Assembly (NCBI GenBank): GCA_029204225.1
Contig: CM055092.1
Coordinates: 64,715,190 to 64,779,189 of the forward strand
Length of the DNA: 64,000 bases
Direction: 5' to 3'
Origin: Diphasiastrum complanatum
Taxonomy: Eukaryota; Streptophyta; Lycopodiopsida; Lycopodiales; Lycopodiaceae
Under the pieces are notes generated by a model that saw only the letters and a list, made by a program, of their open reading frames with translations, was not told the DNA's origin and did not search any database. Below are positions 56,283 to 64,000 of the stretch, in pieces (the stretch's first letter is position 1; each line of letters starts with the position of its first letter). The translations under genes and the position numbers were made by a program.

Positions 56283-58341
56283 CTATTCAATCAATTTTTC
56301 TTTATTTTCTTTATCAGTACTAGGAACTGATAAGGCAATAGCTCCTTCTATAATCTCTCCCTCCTCTGTTTCGGGAAGGGCCTCAGTGCCTTTTAAGACA
56401 AGAGGAATATCTGCTATAAAATTGCCTTCCTTTGTATTAGGAAGGACTTTTATTCCTTTTTGATCATATAAAATAAGATCTGCATCTTGAGCAATCTGAA
56501 AGGCTGTTAAGGCAGGAGCAGCTTCCTTTTGAGGGCCCTCGATTCCGGGTGCAATGCTTACACCGTACTAGGCATAGGTTTCGATCAACTCTTGCCGAAA
56601 TCTATATACATCATCAGGAGTATACGGCTCAAGAGTGAACTGTCATCACAAAACACGAGAATCAGCAAATTACAAACAATGATAGTAAATAAATATGAAT
56701 CCGAATGAAAGGAACTACAAATGAACAAAATATTACCTTTTCAATATCTACATCCACTTGTAAATTATACCACTCAAAAAATAGCTTCGTATAAAGCGTC
56801 TTTTTGCTGCACACACTGAACGAAAATTAGTAAGATTATGATAGAAATTTTATTTATGCTATGACGATACATTTGAATTAAAAAAGGAATACATGCGTAT
56901 CAGAGATAAATTGAATATACCATGAGAGCTCAAATGGTTATCTCTCCAATTGAAGTTGTCGTTGTCGGTATTTCCCGACCGACATCATGAAGTAGAGAAT
57001 CAAATTCTCTATGTGTATTTGCAGCTGAGTTTAATTTTACACATAGAAAATTTGATATTCCCTCCTTATTTATCTTTACAAAAAGAATGTTCAGGCTCCA
57101 ATGCTGACTGAAACAACCAAAATACAAATATCAATAAATTCATATTTATAAAAAAAACTCCTTCCTTATTAAAGCAATGAAGCATGCAACATTCCAAATT
57201 AAAGCAACAAAAACAAAAGAGCAATCCTTACTTATTTTCATATGGAATCAAATAGAATTTTGCCACAGGACTACATTCGATAAAATAGACAACCTTATCA
57301 AAATTGGCTTCTTTCGCCTTTACCGCTCCCATGAAAAATGGACTAACAACAAAAACTGTACCATGGGAATCGAAACTAATCCTATTCTGCAAAAAAGAAA
57401 CTCCGGCTTCTACTATTACATCTGAAATTTTTGAGGTTTTATCTTTCAGTTTGGCACAAAATTTGGGACCTAATCTAAAACTTGTACGTATATCTGGAAG
57501 AAAAAAATCAAAAAAGTTGCCGAGAAGATCAATTTTATTAGCTAGGTAGGCCTCGTATTGATTATAATGGTCAAAATCAAAATAAACCTGGGCTGGATCG
57601 TATGGAATTCTCATAAAAAGATTATGTACAGGATCATAAACAATATTTACAGATTTCTCTGTTATTTTGTCTAGCTCCTCTTGGGTAATCAACACTTTTG
57701 GTGATGAAACCTACTGAGGAGTTGGACGAATAACAAGAAGAAGAAGGGGTGAAGATTTTCGATCTGAGTCAGATTCTCGAGCATTTGACTCAGAGCTCAG
57801 AAAGACACGAGGTCTCTTGGTCGGGATACGTCTAGGAGGAAGGGAAGCAGCTGGCTTTCGAGATCCAGCCTTCTTGGGGACAGCCTGTTTTCTCTTCCTC
57901 CTAGAGGTAGTAGGCAAGTCGGTTCTATCCAGAGGCAGGTCTCTGGAGGTGTTGACATTATCAACATGTAGACCAAAATATCTGTCCCGAAGCCTTTTGA
58001 GAATGACAAAATCTTTTGACATGATGGTGACATGCTTACCATGCACTGCCAAAAGACAAGTATCCTCAAAACTGGGACAAAAAATCTTCTGCAGCACCCT
58101 GTAAGGCCTACATGGCTGTCATGGCTAAACAAAAATTCAACCCAAGTGACAGAGCGACATTCCATACAGATCGGCTGAAAGGAGCTCTAGGGATCAACAA
58201 TTCAGTTGATCTTTGAGTTTTCTGATCTCCTTCAGCCAGACCTGCTTCCTGCCCCGCCTACGGCCAATACCAAGAGGGAACACGGGAATGGGATGGCTCT
58301 ACAGTGGATATGGCACGGGCAGTGGATTTGGTCCTAGCCAT
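56283..58341 (-). pseudogene. H3/CENH3-like histone fused to a long unknown C-terminal region, four exons
   Basis: Exons on minus: 58341-57233, 57107-56921, 56806-56737, 56639-56283 (stop TAG). It starts MARTKSTARA like histone H3, passes a short tail and a basic RRRGRKQ, then the fold: VWLKEIRKL, STELLIPRAPFSRSVW, ALQGAAEDFLSQF, EDTCLLAVHGKHVTIM and SKDFVILKRLRDRYFG (57975-58341). LLIP, AAEDFL and KDF match plant CENH3 better than canonical H3, which has LLIRKLPF, AYLV and KDI at these places. A basic linker follows (SRRKRKQAVPKKAGSRKP, IPTKRPRV), then a globular unknown region (VYFDFDHYNQYEAYLANKID ... VSPFFMGAVKAKE) and an acidic end. Breaks: about three small frameshifts in the histone part, in-frame TAG after TAM, TPQ and ETYA, TGA after ITI. 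Function of the fusion is unknown. Confidence 0.7.
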
Positions 58342-58499
58342 CACTCATAAGAAGAAGATTAACAAAAAAAAGTTTGAACAAAAGAAAAGTGGTTGAAAAC
58401 AAAAAACTTTGCGATAAAAGGACGCTAGAGATCGATACCAGAACTGAATATTGGTTTTGAGTGCAAGATCTACACAGATTATTTTATGAAAAGAGATGC

Positions 58500-59209
58500 G
58501 CGCTCGAAAGTGATATTGCACTACTAGCGGTATCGGACTCGAGCGCACTATGAGAGAGCAGAAGTTTGAACGATGAAAGAGCATGTTTGAAAGCGATATC
58601 GGGAGCAAAAATCGAAAATTTTGCGAAAAAAAATCAAAATTCTGAGGACTTATATATACAAAATTTTTGCACGTGTGAAAAGACGACAAAGACACGTGCC
58701 GTCAGATTATTAGTCTGCATGGTATGTCCGTACTAACAATAATGACCCAATTATGAGGCCACGTGGGCTGGGACACGTGCACGAATCCATCTTCGACGCA
58801 TGTTATTCTTGCACATGACAGATGTTAGATCAATCACTCTAGGTACATCGCATTTATTTTGACAAATCACAAGTCGACATGTGTTCCTTCGCCACTCCTC
58901 CACATGTGCAATTTTTTTTTAATAAATAGGTCTTTTTCAGCTCGGATTTTCAAGCAAATTTACGATTTCTTGGCCGGATATCGATTTCAAGCGTGCCCCT
59001 TGCTCTCATTACCCTCCGTTGACTATTTTGTGCCTGGAACCGATACTGCCTCGTCTGGTATCGCATTCAAGCGCACTTTTCATCTCTTTTCTTATGTGCT
59101 CTATGTTTCTGCGCTCGAATCTGATACCCCAACTTGTAATATCACTCTCGAGCGCATGTTGCGTTGATGTGCTTGCCTGACTTGCGGCTTGCGCCTAAGA
59201 GCGATATTT
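58500..59209. repeat. Eight copies of a 20-bp motif between two divergent genes
   Basis: Consensus GGTATCGCATTCAAGCGCAC and its complement. Copies: 58500 (complement), 58529, 58581 (complement), 58977, 59057, 59111 (complement), 59138 and 59191 (complement, degenerate). Three lie on the histone-gene side and five on the side of the plus-strand gene. Confidence 0.8.
58649..58658 (-). promoter_or_regulatory. TATA box of the H3-like gene
   Basis: TATATATAAG on the minus strand about 310 bases before ATG 58341, beside the motif cluster. Confidence 0.5.
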
Positions 59210-59239
59210 GAAACTTTAGTTCTGTTGTTTTTGTTTAAA

Positions 59240-60451
59240 ATGTCTAATTTTGATTCTAGTTTGCTTTCTTTTTTTTTATGAATTTGGTATTACTGATAGG
59301 TTGGAGTATTTCAAATCTCTTTTTTCTCCTGTTCTATTTATTCTACCTTCTATAACTGGGGGCCTTGGTGTGGAGGCATTTTCTGAGATATATCTCAGAT
59401 TTAAGTCCCTACTCAGTACTTTGTTATTCAGATCTCAGAATAAGGACATGATTCATTATCAAGACCTAGTGGCACTCGACAAGCATATCTATAAAGCTAA
59501 GTTTGACAAAGTGTTTACCAAGTTACATAATAATTTCAAGTCTGTAGATGAGTGCCCAATTCATAATAAAAAATGAAGATTTGTTGATTTTCAGTCTGCT
59601 TTTTTTTTTTTTTTTTTGTTAAATATTTTTGACGATTATGAGATTGTCCCCTCCACTTCTGAAGCAGCTTCTTCTAGTGGTACAAAGTTTGAAAAGTCAA
59701 AGATTGTAGATATAGAGACTTTTTTTATTGATACGAGTGTTAATTTACATGATTGTTCAGATTTTGATCCTACTCAAATAGGGCTACATTTATAGGCCCT
59801 AGAACACCCACTACCCTTTCAGCTTCTAATAAATCTTTGATCATTTTGCCTACTTATAATATAGATAATAATTCCTTTTTGACAATATCAGATATATCGG
59901 ATCTTTTTTACTTCACTGAAACTGAGACTCTTTGCATTTTGAGCAAAGAGCTTGATGAATTTTCGGATATAATTGATTTTGACGTTGATGATCTTCTCCC
60001 TGGTTTGACGATGTACATAATGATAAGTTTTATTCAGGAAAAGATTGCTTGAAAATGGTTGTGGAGGAAATGCGCAACAAAGAAGATGATCTACCTTTTG
60101 AGGAGGAGTTTTTTAGAATCCAAAGTCAACTTGGTTCTCCACAGCCAATTGTCTATTCACCAACAATATTGACATTGAAAGGTGGACATAATATTGATGG
60201 AGAGACAATAATCAGGGAAGACAAAGTCGAATGGTAACTTTTTGTATCTTATCAAGTACTAGTAGATTTGTTAAGTCAGATTATATACTGGAGCTTACTT
60301 TATTTTTTATCATTTCAGAAAACAATTTTCCTTGATGATTTCGCATATCTTCGAGGAGGGCAGAGATTTTCAAGAGATCATGCACTGGGGCACTATCTGA
60401 AGTCCTTCAAGGTGTTGCCCATTCAAAGTTTCATCAACATGGTGAAACTAT
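59240..60451 (+). pseudogene. Unknown gene divergent from the H3-like gene, decayed
   Basis: Starts ATG 59240 (MSNFDSSLLSFF), shifts frame at a T run (59270-59277), then EFGITDRLEYFKSLFSPVLF, ITGGLGVEAFSEIYLRFKSL and HYQDLVALDKHIYKAKFDKV to a stop at 59574. Further blocks: DYEIVPSTSEAASSSGTKFE, SKSLIILPTYNIDNNSFLTI, ETETLCILSKELDEFSDIID, then MVVEEMRNKEDDLPFEEEFF and EDKVEW before a donor at about 60235; after acceptor tttcag (60319) frames are mixed. Overall acidic and mostly soluble. No family recognised. Its promoter region is shared with the H3-like gene. Confidence 0.5.
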
Positions 60452-60636
60452 GATTATGGCAATCAGGGCACTGTCTCATTTTCTGATGAGCGTTCTCACC
60501 TTCACTATGCAAACTCAATATGAATTAGTTACACGATTGTTCTCAATGTTGATCATGAGAAAAAGAAATTTATAGTCAATATTACTAATAATCTATGATT
60601 ATTTGGAAGTCTGAGAGAGAGAGAAGCTAGAGACAA

Positions 60637-60676
60637 AGGGGAGGGGGGGAGGGGGGGGGGGAGAAAGAGATACCTA

Positions 60677-60722
<46 letters not shown>
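60637..60722. repeat. (G)n-rich run followed by (TA)n microsatellite
   Basis: GGGGAGGGGGGAGGG-type run at 60641-60661, then TATATA at 60680-60722. Confidence 0.9.
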
Positions 60723-60727
<5 letters not shown>

Positions 60728-61081
60728 TGAGAGGTTTCTTAGAAATAACATATATATATATAAATGTGTGGGGTAAGCCTAATCATGCTCTGGATCGTTC
60801 AAAGGATGAAAGAAGCTAGCAACCTAGATGTAATAGTTTATAGGTGAAAAAGATATATACTTATGACAATAACATATGCTATAATTCATATTTCTCACAT
60901 GCCACCTTAATCATTATGTTTTGATGAGTATGTTAAATTCAAATCTACTCTCCAAATTTGTACCTTTCATGGGTCAAAACCATTTTTTCATAAAAGAACA
61001 TAAATACTTTCAATGCTCCAACTTTTTAATATCATATAACACAAAATTGGCACAACTGATATCCAAAGATCCAAAACTTAC

Positions 61082-63758
61082 TTGGTAAATAAGTCCTTCG
61101 GATAGATGCAACCACAAGGTCGAACCTGTGTTGTAGTTTGTTGAGGCACATACCTAGAAAACAATAATATTGTGCATTGTTATGAGAGAAATAATGAGTC
61201 ATTGAGACGGAATGTGGTTTCTTTCCTTACTTATTTACAAACTGCAAGCAATTTTCAAATTGAAAATTGTATGACCATTTGCTTTTCAACGAGGCATACT
61301 AGTGATATGGGATGTATTAGGACATGTGATCAATATACATTTTAGAGAACAAAGAGTTATACTAACTAAATGAATCCTATGCGTTTTTTCTAGTTTTTTA
61401 AATAATAATACAATATAAAAGGAGATATGAGTTTTCTCTATAATGAAGATGAAAATAATGTATGGATTTTTTTTTTTTTGTGGACCCATTTTGTAACTTT
61501 TAAACACAACATATAAATCTTAAGTAACTCACACAGTCAAGCCTCTCTTGAAGTAGAGTTCCCATGTATGAATAAACTTGTGATGCCATATTTATGTTGA
61601 TATTCAATATTTAACATTTTTAGCAACTGCGCCAAAAATTGGTATATGTCGTACTATACCAACAAGGTTAATATAGGTTTTGTAGCAAATAGTATCATTC
61701 CCACATAGGACAGCATTAGAAAGTTATGTTTTTGGTACAACTTATGAGTAAAATTAAATAGACAACATAATAATGAAAGGGAATGACATCAAGCAACTGT
61801 TATAATCAAAACATGAATCTTGCATCAAGCATTTGATTGTATTAAAGAGTAAATGTTTTTCTATACAACTTGCATTGCTGCCCAACCATAAGGCACAATT
61901 GGAACTCCTTTATTTAGATCAACCATCAAGAAAGTTGCGGATTCCACCACATGACTAATCTCAAATAATATTTCTAGTGTCCATCCACACACCAATTGCA
62001 CCAAACATGTAATATTTGTCATATAGAAAGATGAACACACAAGTAGTCCTCTTGACAAAAAATTCCAACAATGTATTTCACTAAGCATATTCTAATTGGA
62101 CTAAGAAACATGTGTATTCTGATTATCAACAAACCTGTGATAAGATATATAGCTTCACCATTGTGGAGATTTCGTAGTTGCTATAAAGAAATGGAAGGAT
62201 GGCAATGTAAACAACATAGGAGAGTTTTGATCCCCAAAAAACCAAAATTTTTGAAGGTGTCATTTTTGCGATAATGCCTCTAAATGAACAAACACACGTA
62301 ACACATAACAAAGAGCACGCATCAGTGTGACAATCCAAGAAATAAACTTGATATTTGGTACATATCATTTTCGCAATTTTAGCAAATGAGATGGAAATAA
62401 GTATATGAATCTGCATATTTTAAGACTTAGTGCAAATTAAGAGATATAATACTCACTGTCCAATTTTTCCTGTGAACAAGGCTTGAAAGTCATCGAACCA
62501 AATAGCCTTCAATGTCATTAGACCATAAAGTGGCCATAGGTATATGTGCTGCAATGCACAATTCACAATTAATTCACCTAGAATGTTGAAAGAGTACTTG
62601 CAAAAAAATTTAATGCTAAAAGGATTTATAAGGCTTTCATAGCTCGAATGATGGCATTGGTAACTATGTGGGCTATTAATGTAACGCTCATGACAATAAT
62701 CATTCTTGCCAGAGAGAAATCCCATGACTCACCTGATAGGCATGAAAAGAGTGTTTTGGTTGTTCTAAGTGCACCCTTATGATATCAACGTCATTTGCTC
62801 CTATAAAGGTGTTCAACCTTATGAATTTATTCAATCGTATGTACTCACGATGACATTTTGCATCATACATACTCACATGAATATTGTGCTATTGAATACA
62901 ATATGAATGCTACTTATTTGATTTGAAGATCAAAATTTATGTCAACAACTTTCATTTAAATATGGATTGAGAAAACATACTAATATCTGGGTCAAATATG
63001 TTCACATTTGTGCGCAATAATGTGCTGTTGCCTATCAAACAATACAAATCACAATGAGAAAACAAATTTTCTCAACTTAAAAGTGACTAGATATTTATAT
63101 ATTTTAAGTATCATGTAAAATTTACCTGGTAGCTCCAATTAAATCTGAAGATATTCCCATCAAATATGAGAACCAAGGCCATGTAGAATATGCTCCTGCA
63201 AAGAAGTTTACATCCGAGGTGCTACAAAGATCAGCTCTTCTAATTTACAAATGTCTTTTGACATCTTAAAAGCTTCCAACTTTAGTCAATGACATGCTTG
63301 TAGTGTTCATTTAACAAGTGGAATGCAACCATCGATCATAACCATGTAGTCATTTGCAAAGACAATGGTAGATTCTGTAAAGGTTTTCTTTACATTAACT
63401 TGTTTTATGTTCTCCTAAGAGAGCCAAACATCTAAGTCTCCTATTGAATGTTCTTTACATGCACAAAATGAGCATTTTGGCTATGATATTTCTATCCTTT
63501 ATCAAATACACATATACATAGAAACTAGTAGTTGTAAAATGTATCCAAAAGCAAGAAAATTGGACACGCACCATGGTTGCCGTCATGCATAATATTCATC
63601 GCGATATGCGCTGATATGTATCCAAATGCAATTATAGCATATAGAGAAGAAATGACAGGATTTTGGACTTGGAAAAACATCACATAGTAGAAGAGCAAAT
63701 GCAATGCTAAGATCACAGCTGAATTGATAAACAAGTGTGAATGCACTCTTGGATTCAC
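61082..63758 (-). pseudogene. Front-end fatty acid desaturase, truncated and broken
   Basis: Exons on minus: 63758-63572, about 63200-63130, about 63040-62983, 62800-62733, 62548-62457, 62279-62135, about 62060-61870 and 61153-61082. Reading: VNPRVHSHLFINSAVILALH, first histidine box HDGNHGA (across the 63572 junction), YSTWPWFSYLMGISSDLIGA, then a damaged second box (QQHIIAH, frameshift, NVNIFDPDI), RVHLEQPKHSFHAYQ, HIYLWPLYGLMTLKAIWFDD, IIAKMTPSKILVFWGSKLSY, CGWTLEILFEISHVVESATF, GWAAMQ and VCASTNYNTGSTLWLHLSEG LIYQ. The next exon should carry the Q/V-x-x-H-H box but is absent; sequence changes near 60886. Family members desaturate Delta5/Delta6 positions of acyl lipids in the ER or plastid. 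The N-terminus and any cytochrome b5 domain would be above 63758, where methyltransferase-type sequence intrudes at 63825. Confidence 0.8.
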
Positions 63759-63824
63759 CTGCATCATTTTCAATTAAAAAATGATCATTAGATTTTTACA
63801 TTACATACAAACATACCACTGCTC

Positions 63825-64000
63825 ATCTCACAAAGCCGGCCTCTGAAAATGTTGAGGATGAAACCGTAGCCGTCCCTCATTCCAAAAAAACAGATCTCAT
63901 AATATTTCTGAGACTTCGCCCACTAGACCTAAGTCACGCCCAAAGACCATGGCTACACATCGCCATAAGTCCATTCCTTCTGCTGAAAGTAAAAAAGCCG
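63825..64000 (+). pseudogene. Second copy of the ParB-like/methyltransferase gene, starts mid-gene
   Basis: From ACAAAGCCGGCCTCTGAAAA onward the sequence follows 18399-18575 closely (same direction), covering ENVEDE.VAVPH, the A-run, SPTRPKSRPKTMATH and KSIPSAESKKA. The A-run is shorter here than at 18451. It begins abruptly within desaturase flank and runs off the window. Confidence 0.9.

Noticed and set aside
57304-58104. Plus-strand ORFs opposite the H3-like gene
   Set aside because: Antisense shadows; the minus frame carries the histone motifs and splice sites.
60268-60453. Separate small gene (61 codons)
   Set aside because: Overlaps the likely last exon of the decayed gene starting at 59240; frames are mixed and it has no independent support.

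Overview
The window is nuclear DNA of a land plant: genes are split by GT-AG introns, microsatellites are common, and most of the sequence is Ty1/copia, Ty3/gypsy, LINE, SINE and CACTA material in all stages of decay. Remnants of a front-end (Delta5/Delta6-type) acyl desaturase, a family typical of bryophytes, lycophytes and ferns, hint at a seed-free plant; this is inference only.

Layout. 0-9 kb holds the 3' end of an unrecognised host gene with a C-terminal membrane segment, decayed copia pieces, an ASR3-like trihelix ORF (6.6-7.1 kb) and a LINE on the minus strand. 9.7-14 kb is AT-rich with one tRNA-type SINE; a second LINE piece follows at 14.1-14.5 kb. 15-21.3 kb is the most unusual block: an unknown ORF behind a repeated-motif region and a TATA box, then eleven copies of a 17-bp palindrome, then a decayed multi-exon gene that reads as a ParB-like domain followed by a beta-class (motif IV before motif I) DNA N4/N6 methyltransferase. 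A second copy of part of this gene starts at 63.8 kb, so it is dispersed. 21.8-32.1 kb is a four-copy tandem array of a 2.57-kb unit. 33-44 kb holds a nearly intact copia element (33691-39685, 5-bp target duplication) inside a CACTA-like gene, a copia 3' end and a gypsy pol. 44-50 kb is a patchwork: copia gag, a foldback element, duplicated terminal exons of an unknown gene, an inverted duplicate of a desaturase exon, copia RT and gypsy tail. 50.5-55.8 kb is a second complete but decayed copia element inserted into another copia gag.

56.3-60.5 kb is a second unusual block: a divergent gene pair separated by eight copies of a 20-bp motif. The minus-strand gene begins with an H3 histone fold with CENH3-like features and continues into a basic linker and a long unknown C-terminal part; the plus-strand gene is unrecognised. 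Both are interrupted. 61-63.8 kb is the desaturase pseudogene, cut off before its last histidine box.

No gene here can be called clearly functional except perhaps the trihelix ORF and the 5' host gene. The candidates for an undescribed system are the ParB-like/methyltransferase gene with its palindrome array, and the H3/CENH3-like fusion with its motif-rich divergent promoter.
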